A stretch of 64,000 nucleotides of DNA, taken from positions 124,001 to 188,000 of the forward strand of contig NZ_JARFVC010000001.1 of NCBI RefSeq assembly GCF_029193815.1, written 5' to 3'. Position 1 is the stretch's first letter. The number at the start of each line of letters is the position of its first letter. The notes below the pieces were generated by a model. That model saw only the letters and a list, made by a program, of their open reading frames with translations, searched no databases and was not told the origin of the DNA. A program made the translations under genes and the position numbers. Positions 47,543 through 63,553 of the stretch are shown here, one piece after another. The stretch comes from Cytobacillus sp. S13-E01 (GTDB lineage: Bacteria > Bacillota > Bacilli > Bacillales > Bacillaceae_L).

Positions 47543-49252
47543 ATGTCCTTTGATGGCATTTTCACAAACGCAATTACAATGGAACTTAAGGCAATGTTAG
47601 AAAATGGAAGAATATCAAAAATATATCAGCCATATAAAAACGAGCTTATTTTTCAAATCCGAGCAAAAGGTAAAAATCATAAGCTTCTACTATCAGCACA
47701 TCCTAGTTATGCCAGGCTACATTTAACGGAAGGCACTTATGATAATCCAAGTGAACCACCAATGTTTTGCATGCTTCTAAGAAAACATTTAGAAGGCAGT
47801 ATTATTGAAGACATCACCCAAGTTGGAATTGACCGTTTAATTGTTTTTACAATTAAAAGTAGAAACGAAATCGGTGATATATCCTATAAACAGTTAATTG
47901 TTGAGATTATGGGCCGACATAGTAATATCATCTTAATCGATAAAGACAAACAAATGATTTTTGATAGTATTAAACATGTTTCACTGGCCGTCAATAGGCA
48001 TCGTACTATCCTACCAGGGCATCCCTATATTTCACCACCTGAGCAGGATAAAACTAACCCATTGACAGTTGACCATGAGACATTCAGTAAGCAGATTGAC
48101 TACAACGCTGGAAAACTAAGCGAACAAATCGTTAATAAGTTTGCAGGTGTATCACCATTACTTGCTAATGAAGCTGTTTATAGGGCTGGACTAGCTAATC
48201 GTAAAACTCTTCCAGATGCCTTCATTTCCTTAATGGATCAAGTTAAGTATGGTCAGTTTCAACCACAAATCATTAGAAAAGGAAATAAAGAGATTTTCTA
48301 TGTCCTAACACTTTCACATCTTGAGGGAGAATCACAACATTTTTCTTCTATAAGTGAGCTACTGGATCGATACTACTACGGTAAAGCTGAGCGGGACCGA
48401 GTTAAACAACAAGGTAATGATTTAGAACGGTTTATTGTTAATGAATTAAGTAAAAATAAGAAAAAGATTAAAAAACTTGAGGCCACCTTAAATGACGCTG
48501 AAAAAGCAGACAAATACCAATTACGTGGAGAATTAATTACCGCTAATTTATATGCTATTACACGAGGACAAACTCAGGTAGAAGTAATTAACTATTATGA
48601 TGAAAACAATCAAACAATGATTATTGACTTAAATCCACAAAAGTCACCATCAGAAAATGCTCAAAGCTATTTTTTAAAATACCAGAAAGCAAAGAAGTCT
48701 GTCGCGATTGTAAAGGATCAAATTGAGAAAACAAAGGAGGAGATCATTTATTTTGATTCACTATTTCAACAAATTGAATCTGCTTCTCCAAAAGACCTCC
48801 AAGAAATACGCGTAGAACTAATCGAAGAAGGGTATTTACGTGGTCGTCAGAAAAAAGGGCAAAAGAAAAATAAACCACAAAAGCCGGTAATCGAACAATA
48901 TCAGGCAAACGATGGTACTGAAATTCTTGTGGGTAAAAACAACAACCAAAATGAATATCTAACAAACCGCCTTGCCGCTCGTGATGATGTTTGGCTTCAT
49001 ACGAAGGATATTCCCGGGTCTCATGTTGTTATTCGTAGTAAAAACCCGTCACAGGAAACATTACTAGAAGCAGCTAATTTAGCAGCCTATTTTAGTAAAG
49101 CAAAGAAATCTTCTTCTGTACCAGTAGACTTTACATTGATTCGGCATGTTAAAAAACCTAGCGGTTCAAAACCGGGTTATGTTATCTATGACAATCAACA
49201 AACTGTATTTGTAACTCCTGATGAAGAACTAGTAATTAAAATGAAAAAGTAA
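47543..49252 (+). CDS. rqcH: ribosome quality control factor RqcH (YloA)
   Basis: NEMF/Rqc2 homologue that binds stalled 50S-peptidyl-tRNA complexes and adds C-terminal alanine tails. The 569 residues contain an N-terminal NFACT-N domain with RNEIGD-type motif (about 118-124), a central coiled coil (about 290-440) and the C-terminal NFACT-R domain ([30 protein letters not shown]). ATG 47543 gives the family start MSFDGIF; a GTG three codons upstream is in frame but has no better RBS. Confidence 0.96.
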   Translation: MSFDGIFTNAITMELKAMLENGRISKIYQPYKNELIFQIRAKGKNHKLLLSAHPSYARLHLTEGTYDNPSEPPMFCMLLRKHLEGSIIEDITQVGIDRLIVFTIKSRNEIGDISYKQLIVEIMGRHSNIILIDKDKQMIFDSIKHVSLAVNRHRTILPGHPYISPPEQDKTNPLTVDHETFSKQIDYNAGKLSEQIVNKFAGVSPLLANEAVYRAGLANRKTLPDAFISLMDQVKYGQFQPQIIRKGNKEIFYVLTLSHLEGESQHFSSISELLDRYYYGKAERDRVKQQGNDLERFIVNELSKNKKKIKKLEATLNDAEKADKYQLRGELITANLYAITRGQTQVEVINYYDENNQTMIIDLNPQKSPSENAQSYFLKYQKAKKSVAIVKDQIEKTKEEIIYFDSLFQQIESASPKDLQEIRVELIEEGYLRGRQKKGQKKNKPQKPVIEQYQANDGTEILVGKNNNQNEYLTNRLAARDDVWLHTKDIPGSHVVIRSKNPSQETLLEAANLAAYFSKAKKSSSVPVDFTLIRHVKKPSGSKPGYVIYDNQQTVFVTPDEELVIKMKK

Positions 49253-49267
49253 TCCGAAAACAAAACT

Positions 49268-49330
49268 CTGGGTACCTTCATTCTGGCTCCCAGAGCAAAA
49301 CACTAAAACAAAAGTTATCATTACTTTGTT
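49268..49330 (+). repeat. degenerate short copy of the dispersed repeat (after rqcH)
   Basis: CTCTGGGTACC and GGCTCCCAGAGC form a hairpin and are followed by AAAACACTAAAACAAAAGTT, matching the GGCGCCCAGAGCTAAACACC end of the copy at 8971-9198. The GAAAAGCGC head is lost. It abuts the shared rqcH/pyrE terminator. Confidence 0.5.
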
Positions 49331-49367
49331 AAAAAGAGTTGAGAAACTAGGTTCTCAACTCTTTTTT
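49331..49367. terminator. bidirectional terminator between rqcH and pyrE
   Basis: Stem AAAAAGAGTTGAGAA with full complement TTCTCAACTCTTTTT around a short loop; U tracts on both strands. It ends both rqcH and the pyr operon. Confidence 0.9.
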
Positions 49368-49369
49368 CG

Positions 49370-49998
49370 CTATTTAGAAATCCAACTTTCATCTGAAGGA
49401 TCTTTTCTCCAACTTTCTAATTTATCAAAGTCGTCATTAGAAATAACCTTCTTTTCTAATGCAACTTCTACTAATGAAGGATAGTCACTCAATGCGTATG
49501 CTTTAATATTTGCATCAGCTAGCTTTGTCACTCCCGCTTCTAGGCCATATGTAAAGATTGAGACAACACCAAGCACTTCACAACCAGCTTCCCGTAATGC
49601 GAGCGCAGCCGTGATCGCACTTCCACCCGTTGAAATCAAATCCTCTACTACTACAACCTTTTGCCCCTCTGCAATCTTACCTTCAATTTGATTTCCTTTA
49701 CCATGCCCTTTAGCTTTACTACGTACGTAGCACATAGGAAGGTCAAGTAGGTCACTTACCCATGCTGCGTGTGGGATTCCAGCTGTTGCTGTTCCTGCAA
49801 TTACATCTACCTCTTTAAAATGAGTCTGGATAAGCTGTGATAAGCCTTGGGCGATTTCCTTTCGCACAGCTGGATAGGATAGGGTTAGGCGGTTATCACA
49901 GTATATCGGAGATTTTAAGCCTGATGACCATGTAAATGGATCGTTAGGCTGTAAAAATACTGCCCCTATTTCTAATAAATGTGCGGCGATGTGCTTTT

Positions 49999-50002
<4 letters not shown>
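49370..50002 (-). CDS. pyrE: orotate phosphoribosyltransferase
   Basis: Joins orotate to PRPP to make OMP. The 210 residues have [16 protein letters not shown] at the N-terminus and the PRPP motif [17 protein letters not shown] 50002 overlaps the pyrF stop by ATGA; the upstream open frame is not used. Last gene of the pyr operon. Confidence 0.98.
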
Positions 50003-52403
<2,401 letters not shown>

Positions 52404-52404
<1 letters not shown>

Positions 52405-55400
52405 TAATAAACCACCTCAGGACTTTTCATAAATGACGGCATTGATTCAGTTGAAAAAGTCATCGATTCTAGTACTCGTAAAATCGCTTTTGCAGTGTCC
52501 AATGAAGTTAAGCAGGCAACACCATTTTCGACTGATTCACGACGTATTCTAAAGCCATCACGTGCAGGTTGCTTCCCTTTTGTTAGTGTATTAATAACAA
52601 ACTGCGCTTCACCCTGACGAATTACATCCAGCAGATTGGGTTTTTCAGTTCCAATTTTATTTACAACTTGAGCAGGAATATTTGCTTGCCCTAAGTAATT
52701 AGCTGTACCACTTGTTGCTAGGATACGATAGCCAATCATATGGAAGCGTCTTGCAATCTCTAATGCTTCTTCCTTATCCTTATCAGCAACTGTTAATAAC
52801 ACAGATCCATAAGTAGGAATTTTAAATCCAGCCGCAACCAACCCTTTATATAAAGCCTTCTCTAACGTTGAATCCTTGCCCATTACTTCCCCTGTTGATT
52901 TCATTTCAGGTCCGAGCGTGATGTCAACACCGCGTAGCTTTGCAAACGAGAATACTGGGACTTTTACATACACTCCTTCACTTTCTGGGTGAAGGCCTGT
53001 AGTGTAGCCTAAGTCTAGTAAACTAGTTCCTAAAATCACCTTTGTGGCAATGTTCGCCATTGGAATGCCAGTTATTTTACTTAAGAAAGGTACTGTTCTA
53101 CTTGACCTTGGGTTTACTTCAAGTACTAAGACTTCCCCTTTGTACACGACAAACTGGATGTTAAGCAAACCTTTTATTTTTAACCCTCTCGAAAGAGTAA
53201 TTGTGTAATCTATAATTTGTTGTTTTACTTCCTCTGACAAACTTTGTGATGGGTAGACTGCGATAGAATCTCCTGAATGGACACCTGCACGTTCAATATG
53301 TTCCATAATACCTGGTATTAACACCGTCTCGCCATCAGATATCGCATCTACTTCGATTTCTTTTCCGATCAGGTAACGATCAATTAAGACAGGATGCTGC
53401 GGATTCACATTTACTGCATTTTTCATGTAATGTAATAGTTCTTCAGTTTGATAAACAATTTCCATTGCTCGACCGCCAAGTACATAAGAAGGTCTCACAA
53501 GAACTGGATACCCAATTGCCTCAGCTATTACAACAGCTTCAAGAACAGATGTCGCCGTTTTACCTTTTGGTTGTGGCACACCTAGGATAGATAGCGCTTG
53601 TTCAAACTTGTCCCGATCCTCAGCCCTGTCCATGTCCTCAAGTGAGGTTCCTAAAAGCTTTACCCCTCTTGCTGATAGTTCACTTGCAAGATTAATAGCC
53701 GTTTGCCCACCAAATTGGACAACTACCCCAATCGGATTTTCTAACTCAATAATGTGCATAACATCCTCAATCGTTAATGGTTCAAAATAAAGCTTGTCAG
53801 AAATGGAGAAATCTGTCGAAACAGTTTCTGGATTATTATTTACGATAATGGCCTCATAACCAGCCTCTTTAATCGCCCATACAGAATGTACGGTTGCATA
53901 ATCAAATTCAATTCCTTGGCCGATTCGAATGGGTCCAGATCCTAAAACGACAACACTTTTTCGGTCTGTCACGATCGATTCGTTTTCTTCCTCATATGTT
54001 CCATAGAAGTAAGGTGTTGAGGATTCAAACTCTGCAGCACAAGTGTCAACCATTTTATAGACAGGCATTAGCCCAGCTTGTTTTCTAAATTCATATATTT
54101 CTCGTTCGCTACAGTTCCACAGTTTGGCAATGGCTGAATCTGCAAATCCCATTTTCTTAGCTTTTAAAAGTACATCTAGATTGTGAACATTAGTCGTTAA
54201 TTCATTCTCAAAGCTTATTATGTTTTCGAGTTTTTGAAGGAAAAATAAGTCGATTTCACTCCAATTATGAATGGTTTCAATTGTCACGCCGCGACGTAAG
54301 CTCTCGGCAATGTAAAATAAACGCTCATCCCCTGCTTTACGTATACGTTTTTCAATCGTTTCATCGTTGATTTGTTCTCCGTCTTTTAGCTCAAGGTGAT
54401 AGACATTAAATTCTAAAGAACGAACCGCTTTTAAGATTGACTCTTCAAAATTTCTACCAATTGCCATTACCTCACCGGTTGCTTTCATTTGAGTACCAAG
54501 TCTCCTATTGGCTGACTCAAATTTATCAAATGGCCATCGTGGAATTTTCGTTACAACATAGTCTAAAGCTGGTTCAAAGCAAGCATAGGATTTTTCTGTA
54601 ACAGGATTGATCATTTCATCTAATGTTAAGCCCACTGCTATTTTTGCTGCCAATTTTGCAATTGGATAGCCTGTTGCTTTTGAAGCCAGTGCTGACGACC
54701 TGCTTACCCGTGGATTTACTTCAATAATATAATAGTTAAAACTGTACGGATCTAAGGCTAATTGAACGTTACAGCCCCCTTCGATTTTAAGAGCTCTAAT
54801 GATTTTTAATGATGTATTACGCAGCATTTGATATTCACGATCACTTAATGTTTGGCTTGGTGCAACCACAATGGAATCGCCTGTGTGAACACCTACTGGA
54901 TCAATATTTTCCATATTACAGACAACAATTGCGTTATCAGCTGAATCACGCATCACTTCATATTCAATTTCTTTAAAGCCAGCAATACTTTTTTCTAGTA
55001 AGCATTGATTTACAGGACTGCTTTTCAATCCACTAGTGACGATTTCAATAAGCTCTTCCTCATTTTCACAAATCCCCCCACCTGTACCACCTAAAGTGTA
55101 AGCTGGACGAACAATGACTGGGTATCCAACATGTTGAACAAACTTGTAAGCTTCTTCAAGCGTATGGATAATATCGCTTTCTGGAACCGGTTCATTTAAC
55201 TCATTCATTAAAGTTCTGAATAGATCACGGTCTTCAGCTTGTTCTATTGAAGAAAGCTTCGTACCTAATATCTCCACTCCACATTCGTCAAGAACACCTG
55301 ATTTAGCAAGTTCTACAGCTAGATTTAACCCTGTTTGGCCACCTAATGTTGGGAGTAACGCGTCAGGTCTTTCCTTACGAATAATTCTACTAACAAATTC

Positions 55401-55613
55401 TAGTGTTAGTGGCTCAATATAGACTTCGTCTGCAATTTGCGTATCTGTCATGATAGTTGCAGGGTTTGAGTTAACCAAAATGACTTTATAGCCTTCTTCC
55501 TTTAGTGCTACACAAGCTTGTGTTCCTGCATAGTCGAATTCAGCTGCTTGCCCTATCACAATTGGACCTGAACCTATCACAAGAATACTGTTAATGTCTA
55601 AACGTTTTGGCAT
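52404..55613 (-). CDS. pyrAB: carbamoyl phosphate synthetase large chain, pyrimidine-specific
   Basis: Makes carbamoyl phosphate from bicarbonate, ATP and glutamine-derived ammonia. The 1069 residues show two ATP-grasp halves ([15 protein letters not shown] and [15 protein letters not shown]) and a C-terminal MGS-like regulatory domain. Length equals that of the UMP-sensitive B. subtilis PyrAB. Its start lies within the carA 3' end (16-base overlap). Confidence 0.98.
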
Positions 55614-56694
55614 AATTTTTCCCCTGCTTTCTTAAAAGTCTCGATCATTTGTAAGAATTCGTTAAATAAATGATTTGCGTCTTCTGGTCCAGGTGAAGCC
55701 TCTGGATGGTATTGGACTGTAAATGCTGGATATTCTAGGTGACGTAAACCTTCTACTGTTCCATCATTTAAAGCAATATGTGTAACCTTTAGTTTCGTAT
55801 TAAGTAAAGATGCTTCATTAACGGTGTAGCCATGATTTTGTGAAGTAATGGCAACCTTTCCAGTTGCTAAATCCTTAACAGGATGGTTTGAACCACGATG
55901 ACCAAACTTTAATCTTTCTGTATCAGCGCCATTTGCAAGGGCAAACAATTGATGTCCAAGGCAAATCCCGAACAACGGAACCTTACCAAGTACAGCATTA
56001 ACCATTTCAATAGCTTCTTTAACATCCTTTGGGTCCCCAGGTCCATTACTAAGCATAATACCGTCAGGACTTAAACGAAGAATTTCATCTGCTGTCACAT
56101 TATATGGTACAACAATCACGTCACAATCCCTTTTGTTTAATTCGCGCAAGATGCCATGCTTCATTCCAAAGTCTACTAATACAACACGGTGTCCGCGCCC
56201 AGGACTTGGATAGGCACTCTTAGTCGAAACCTGTTCAACTTGGTTTGTAGGTAAAATTTCTCCTTTAAGTTTTGCAATAATCTCATCAACATTTACATCC
56301 ATTCCACATAGAGCGCCTTTTAATGTCCCGTATTGTCGAATGATCCTAGTTAGCTTTCTTGTATCTATTCCCGCAAGCCCAGGTATGTTTTTTGTTTTAA
56401 AGAATTCATCTAAGCTAAATTGATTTCTAAAATTTGAAGGATGATCACATACTTCCTTTACAATAAAGCCTTGAATTGCAGGGGTAATCGCTTCAAAATC
56501 ATCCCGATTTATACCATAGTTACCAACAAGCGGATAGGTTAGGGTCACGATTTGACCACAATATGATGGATCAGATAGTATTTCTTGATAGCCTGTCATC
56601 CCGGTATTAAAAACAACTTCACCTACTGTTTGAACCTCACTACCGAAACCTTCACCCACAAAAATGGTTCCATCCTCTAAAATTAATTGTCGTT

Positions 56695-56698
<4 letters not shown>
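55598..56698 (-). CDS. pyrAA: carbamoyl phosphate synthetase small chain, pyrimidine-specific
   Basis: Class I glutamine amidotransferase subunit that feeds ammonia to PyrAB. The 366 residues have the nucleophile Cys in [15 protein letters not shown] and the His-Glu pair in [14 protein letters not shown] 56698 overlaps the pyrC stop (ATGA); upstream in-frame codons run into pyrC and are not used. Confidence 0.98.
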
Positions 56699-58880
<2,182 letters not shown>

Positions 58881-58924
58881 TCAGTTAGCCCCCTGTTCAT
58901 GGTTGTTATGCATATTTTTAATTA

Positions 58925-59037
58925 TATAAAAACACCCTGACCTTTAACTAAGTCAGGGTGTTTAGCGGTTTGTTTACATGACTAAGCACTCAAAGTCCTT
59001 AGCCATCTACCACACCCTTGAAAGTCTCTCTGGACTT
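58925..59037 (-). promoter_or_regulatory. PyrR attenuator 3 (pyrP-pyrB)
   Basis: The PyrR-binding loop on the minus strand is AGTCCAGAGAGACT (59023-59036), one base from the consensus ending GGCT. The terminator (58925-58962) is ACACCCTGAC with a loop and GTCAGGGTGT followed by TTTTATAT. UMP-bound PyrR would favour the terminator and stop transcription before pyrB. Confidence 0.9.
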
Positions 59038-59052
59038 AATTAAAAGGTGATA

Positions 59053-60378
59053 CTATGCAACAGAATTTTTATCACGTTCATTAATAGTTTCTGGTTTTTT
59101 ATCTCTTCCTGGTAAGATCAGGTTAAGAACGATACCCAGAATGGCTGCTAATGCCATGCCATGTAGTTCAAAGTTTTCACTTACTTTAATAAATGCCCCA
59201 CCAATTCCAATTACTAGGATTACTGACGAAATAATTAGGTTTCGTTTCTCACCAAAGTCAATTTTACCGTCAACTAGCATCCGTAACCCAGAAGAAGCGA
59301 TGATACCAAACAGTAAGATTGAAACGCCACCCATAACAGCCGTTGGTACAGAACTAATTAGAGCTGTAATTTTGCCGATAAATCCGAATAAAATTGCGAT
59401 TACGGCTGCTCCAGCAATAACAAACACACTATATACTCTTGTTATTGCAAGAACACCAATGTTTTCTCCATATGTTGTGTTTGGCGGGCCACCAATTAAG
59501 GCAGCAATCATTGTCGCAACACCATCACCAAGAATTGATCTATGAAGTCCCGGGTTCTTTATATAATTTCTACCTACCACATCACTTAAAACCATTTGGT
59601 GACCAATATGTTCTGACAAAGTAACAATAGCAACAGGAACCATTAATAATGCAATATCCCAAGTAAATATTGGTGTATAGCTAACAAATGGGATTAGGAA
59701 ATCTGGAGCTTCAATCCAAGCAGCCTCTCTAACTCCAGTTAAGTCAACAAGCCCCATAGTGGTTGCAAAAAGATAACCACCGACAATTCCTACTAGTACA
59801 GGTATTAGACCAAAAAATCCTCTAAAAAATATTGCACTAACAATTGTTATTGCAAGTGTAACCAGGGCTACAAAGAGATGTGTTGAGCTATATATTAATT
59901 GATCTGCAGGTGCACCGGAATTCTCATACATTGCCATCCCAACAGCAACATTCGCCAATCCCAAACCAATAACGATGATAACTGGTCCTACGACCACAGG
60001 TGGAAGTAATTTCATAACCCACTTATAACCAGCATTTTTTATGAGTAAAGCAACTATTCCATATACTATCCCTGCCAATAAACTTCCAATCATTGCTCCA
60101 CCTGGTCCACCAAGAGCCTTTGCTGCAATAATAGGTGTGATAAAAGCAAAGGATGATCCTAGATAAGCAGGAACCTGACCTTTGGTAATTAGCAAGAATG
60201 CAATTGTACCCAATCCACTTGATATTAACGCAACTGCTGGACTTAATCCAACAAGATAAGGAACTAATATTGTTGCACCAAACATTGCAAATAAATGCTG
60301 TAAACTAAGTGGTAGCCATTTTCCTAACGATGGCTTATCATGCACATCTAAAATAATTTTTTCATTCTCTGTATTCAT
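59053..60378 (-). CDS. pyrP: uracil permease
   Basis: NCS2-family uracil:proton symporter of the cytoplasmic membrane. The 441 residues form about 12-14 hydrophobic segments starting LPLSLQHLFAMFGATILVPY; the family glutamates are in TLSEHIGHQM and GGPPNTTYGENIG. It lies between the first two genes under PyrR control, as in B. subtilis. Confidence 0.97.
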   Translation of the reverse strand: MNTENEKIILDVHDKPSLGKWLPLSLQHLFAMFGATILVPYLVGLSPAVALISSGLGTIAFLLITKGQVPAYLGSSFAFITPIIAAKALGGPGGAMIGSLLAGIVYGIVALLIKNAGYKWVMKLLPPVVVGPVIIVIGLGLANVAVGMAMYENSGAPADQLIYSSTHLFVALVTLAITIVSAIFFRGFFGLIPVLVGIVGGYLFATTMGLVDLTGVREAAWIEAPDFLIPFVSYTPIFTWDIALLMVPVAIVTLSEHIGHQMVLSDVVGRNYIKNPGLHRSILGDGVATMIAALIGGPPNTTYGENIGVLAITRVYSVFVIAGAAVIAILFGFIGKITALISSVPTAVMGGVSILLFGIIASSGLRMLVDGKIDFGEKRNLIISSVILVIGIGGAFIKVSENFELHGMALAAILGIVLNLILPGRDKKPETINERDKNSVA

Positions 60379-60477
60379 TTCTTTTTCCTCCTCGTATATA
60401 TCGTCTCTTGAAATTTCGTTTTAATCCATACCTTGTTGTGTATCACGTTACTAAATACTGGAGGATTGTGCTTAAAT

Positions 60478-60580
60478 AAAAAACCTCTTTCGAGTCTATA
60501 TAGACACAAAGAGGTTTTTGTAGTTTCTGCTTTTTTAAGCAAAAATAACATACCCCCCTTTGTTAGCCTCACCGGACCAC
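60478..60580 (-). promoter_or_regulatory. PyrR attenuator 2 (pyrR-pyrP)
   Basis: The binding loop is GGTCCGGTGAGGCT (60565-60578, minus strand), keeping the UCC and GUGAGGCU core. The terminator at 60478-60519 is AAACCTCTTTGTGTC with GACTCGAAAGAGGTTTTTT. It lies between pyrR and pyrP. Confidence 0.9.
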
Positions 60581-60595
60581 CTTAAAAAGGGAAAC

Positions 60596-61156
<561 letters not shown>

Positions 61157-61176
61157 TTATAGTTTTTATAGTACCC

Positions 61177-61284
61177 GAAAAGCTCAGGTTGCCAAGTGTT
61201 AAGCAATATTCAATAAGAAAAGCGCAGGGCGCCCGGAGCTAGACACTAAAACTAGGTTCAAATTTTTATACTTTCTTATCTTTG
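61177..61284 (+). repeat. dispersed repeat inside the pyrR leader (partial head plus one short copy)
   Basis: A partial head GAAAAGCTCAGGTTGCC (61177) is followed by a complete short copy at 61217-61284: GAAAAGCGCAGGGCGCCC, GGAGCTAGACACTAAAACT and the tail ending CTTTCTTATCTTTG. The tail end touches the U tract of the first pyr terminator, and the head lies 39 bases from the pyrR start. The insert lengthens the leader between attenuator and RBS. Confidence 0.85.
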
Positions 61285-61407
61285 CAAAAAACCTCTCACC
61301 ATTGGCGAGAGGTTCGGTAGTGGGAAGTATAGGCACAGATGGCCTATTATTTCCTGTCCGATTCCTTCTCAGCCTCACGGGACTGTATTAAAGGGTCTTA
61401 TTTAACT
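61284..61407 (-). promoter_or_regulatory. PyrR attenuator 1 (pyrR leader)
   Basis: The binding loop AGTCCCGTGAGGCT (61371-61384) fits the consensus fully in its core. The terminator at 61284-61314 is AACCTCTCGCC-AAT-GGTGAGAGGTT followed by TTTTGC. The region between the two could form the antiterminator. It controls the entire pyr operon. Confidence 0.92.
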
Positions 61408-61413
61408 AAAATA

Positions 61414-61442
61414 ATCATACAAAACGAATCGAAATTTGTCAA
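61414..61442 (-). promoter_or_regulatory. sigma-A promoter of the pyr operon
   Basis: TTGACA (61437-61442), 17 bases, TATGAT (61414-61419) on the minus strand. The first two bases of TTGACA lie in the last codons of rluD and its TGA is the rluD stop codon (61439-61441). The start point is near 61407, giving a leader of about 270 bases. Confidence 0.8.
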
Positions 61443-62353
61443 CTACGATTTTTGAGCAATGTAAGGATCTGTTCGAATTCTTCTGGCAATGGTGCTTCAA
61501 ATTCTAAATACTCTTGTGTTCTGGGATGCATAAAACCTAAAATACCTGCATGTAAAGCCTGACCATCAATAGGTAATGTTTTTTTAGGTCCATATTTAGG
61601 ATCGCCTGCAAGTGGAAAGCCAATGTATTTCATATGAACACGAATCTGATGTGTTCTCCCTGTTTCAAGTTGACATTCAACAAACGTAAAATCCATAAAA
61701 CGATCTAATACATTAAAATGAGTGATAGCCTCTTTACTATTTTCATCAATTACTGTCATACTTTGGCGATCACGTTTATCTCTTCCAATAGGGGCGTCAA
61801 TTGTACCGTGGTCATGCTGGATGATTCCATGAACAATTGCTTTGTATTTCCTAGTTACTGTTTTTTTCACTAATTGATTTACTAACGATTCATGTGCCAC
61901 ATCATTTTTAGCAACCATCAATAAGCCTGAGGTATCCTTATCGATACGATGTACAATTCCTGGTCTTAACACACCATTAATACCTGAAAGATCTTTACAA
62001 TGTGCCATTAAACCATTTACAAGAGTCCCTGACGCATGGCCGGGTGCAGGATGTACAACCATTCCTCTTGGCTTGTTTACGACTAACACATCACTATCTT
62101 CATAGTATATATCAAGATTCATTTCTTCTGGAACGACATCGAGCTCGACGGGTTCAGGTAACATTATGAGGATATTATCTCCCTCATTAACTTTATAGTT
62201 TGATTTAATACTTTTACCGTTTACAGTTACTAGTCCTTCTTTGATCCATTGTTGAACTTGATTTCTTGACCATCCATTATTTATAGTTGATACGGCTTTA
62301 TCAATTCGATCGCCTTTTTGTTCTTGCTCAATTTTCACTTCAAATTGATTCAT
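61439..62353 (-). CDS. rluD: RluD-family 23S rRNA pseudouridine synthase (YlyB)
   Basis: Modifies uridines in 23S rRNA. The 304 residues have an N-terminal S4 domain ([32 protein letters not shown], about 16-48), the catalytic aspartate in [15 protein letters not shown] and [23 protein letters not shown] 62353 follows AGAAGGAGACATCTA and overlaps the lspA 3' end by 14 bases. Confidence 0.95.
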   Translation of the reverse strand: MNQFEVKIEQEQKGDRIDKAVSTINNGWSRNQVQQWIKEGLVTVNGKSIKSNYKVNEGDNILIMLPEPVELDVVPEEMNLDIYYEDSDVLVVNKPRGMVVHPAPGHASGTLVNGLMAHCKDLSGINGVLRPGIVHRIDKDTSGLLMVAKNDVAHESLVNQLVKKTVTRKYKAIVHGIIQHDHGTIDAPIGRDKRDRQSMTVIDENSKEAITHFNVLDRFMDFTFVECQLETGRTHQIRVHMKYIGFPLAGDPKYGPKKTLPIDGQALHAGILGFMHPRTQEYLEFEAPLPEEFEQILTLLKNRS

Positions 62354-62819
62354 TAGATGTCTCCTTCTCTTGTTTACCTTCAAGCAATGTTAAAATTAAA
62401 ACAAGACCAACACCAACAACTAGTGCTGAATCCGCAATATTAAAGATAGGGAAATCATATGTGAAAATGTATGTATTTATAAAGTCGACAACTTCCTTGC
62501 GGAAAATACGGTCGATAAAATTCCCAATTGCTCCGCCAAGCATCAACCCCAATGCTATACCCATTAAGCGTTGTTGTTTAGGCAATCTTTGAATATAAAT
62601 TACAAGTATTGCTACCACTATAACCGTGATTATATAAAAGAACCACATTTGACCTTGTAAAATCCCCCATGCAGCACCACGATTTCGATGGGAAGTTATG
62701 TAAAGGAAGTTTTCAATTACAGTAATACTTTGTCCCAAATTCATATATGACACAATTGCCCATTTTGTCAACTGATCAACCAAAATGATTAGTAGTGCGA
62801 TTATATAATAAATCATCAT
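62340..62819 (-). CDS. lspA: lipoprotein signal peptidase
   Basis: Aspartyl membrane protease that cleaves prolipoprotein signal peptides. The 159 residues show four membrane segments (about 3-15, 58-78, 88-105, 125-148) and catalytic aspartates in GNFIDR and FNIADS. The pairing with rluD downstream is conserved in Bacillus. Confidence 0.98.
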   Translation of the reverse strand: MMIYYIIALLIILVDQLTKWAIVSYMNLGQSITVIENFLYITSHRNRGAAWGILQGQMWFFYIITVIVVAILVIYIQRLPKQQRLMGIALGLMLGGAIGNFIDRIFRKEVVDFINTYIFTYDFPIFNIADSALVVGVGLVLILTLLEGKQEKETSNESI

Positions 62820-62855
62820 AGTACCCCCCTATCATAACATTTTATCTACTTTAGA

Positions 62856-62884
62856 ATTTTAGCATAATTGTTTAGAGTGCACAA
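62856..62884 (-). promoter_or_regulatory. candidate promoter of lspA-rluD
   Basis: TTGTGC (62879-62884), 17 bases, TAAAAT (62856-62861) on the minus strand; the bases TGC before the -10 give an extended -10. Confidence 0.55.
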
Positions 62885-62927
62885 TTAATTGCATGAGATA
62901 AGGAAAAAACCTAGATATGTAAATCTA

Positions 62928-62957
62928 AAAAACAGAAGTGATTAACACTCCTGTTTT
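62928..62957 (-). terminator. intrinsic terminator overlapping the ylyA stop
   Basis: Minus-strand stem AAAACAGGAGTG with CACTTCTGTTTT (one mismatch) followed by TTAG. Its 5' arm includes the last base pairs of the ylyA stop codon region. Confidence 0.75.
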
Positions 62958-63318
62958 AGGACATTACATGTGGGTTGTACGTTTGGGGATAAACATTTTT
63001 TTCGTAAAAATGACTATAGGTAAAATCAGAAATTGATCTTGCAGTGGGAAGAATATTGAGTTTTTCAAGAGGAATGGTTTCTCCTGTATCCTCACAAATA
63101 CCATAGGTCCCATTTTCTATCTTCCATAGTGCTAGCTGTACATCCTGATAATCTTCTTTTACATGGTGTAAAATTATTTTTTCTTTTTCTGAATGATCTT
63201 TTTCATATCCGAACTCTGCACTCATTTCATAAAAAGCAGCATGGGAAAAAAGTCTTGATTGAAGCTCCTGTTTTGTAATTTCTAATTCTGCTTTAATCTC
63301 TGCATATTGACCGTTCAA
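62956..63318 (-). CDS. ylyA: YlyA, DksA/TraR-like regulator with degenerate zinc site
   Basis: A 120-residue protein with an N-terminal helical hairpin (about 1-70) and a C-terminal TraR-like segment (NGTYGICEDTGETIPLEKLNILPTA). Only one of the four zinc cysteines of classical DksA/TraR is present. In B. subtilis the homologue acts with RNA polymerase on sigma-G genes; that role is by analogy. Start is TTG at 63318, eight bases after GGAGG. It lies between lspA and ileS. Confidence 0.88.
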   Translation of the reverse strand: MNGQYAEIKAELEITKQELQSRLFSHAAFYEMSAEFGYEKDHSEKEKIILHHVKEDYQDVQLALWKIENGTYGICEDTGETIPLEKLNILPTARSISDFTYSHFYEKNVYPQTYNPHVMS

Positions 63319-63553
63319 TAAGAACGCCTCCTTGTAATGCTTTTGATTAATGCTAATAAGATAGTAGTGATAGTGTAACCGAAATTAACAACTTTAAAGC
63401 CCACAAGTTTTTCCTATCTTTTGCTTTATTTCATTTTTCATTTTCAGTAAAACATTCGAGATTTTATATTTTTTTTGTCGGTTAACAAGCTAACATATTA
63501 CAAAATTTACCAATGCGCGACAACCTTACAATTTTATAATTTCCTAAACATTG

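Noticed and set aside
63319-63553. A possible small gene or gene scar between ileS and ylyA
   Set aside because: All frames are short and AT-driven; no similarity to a family I recognise.
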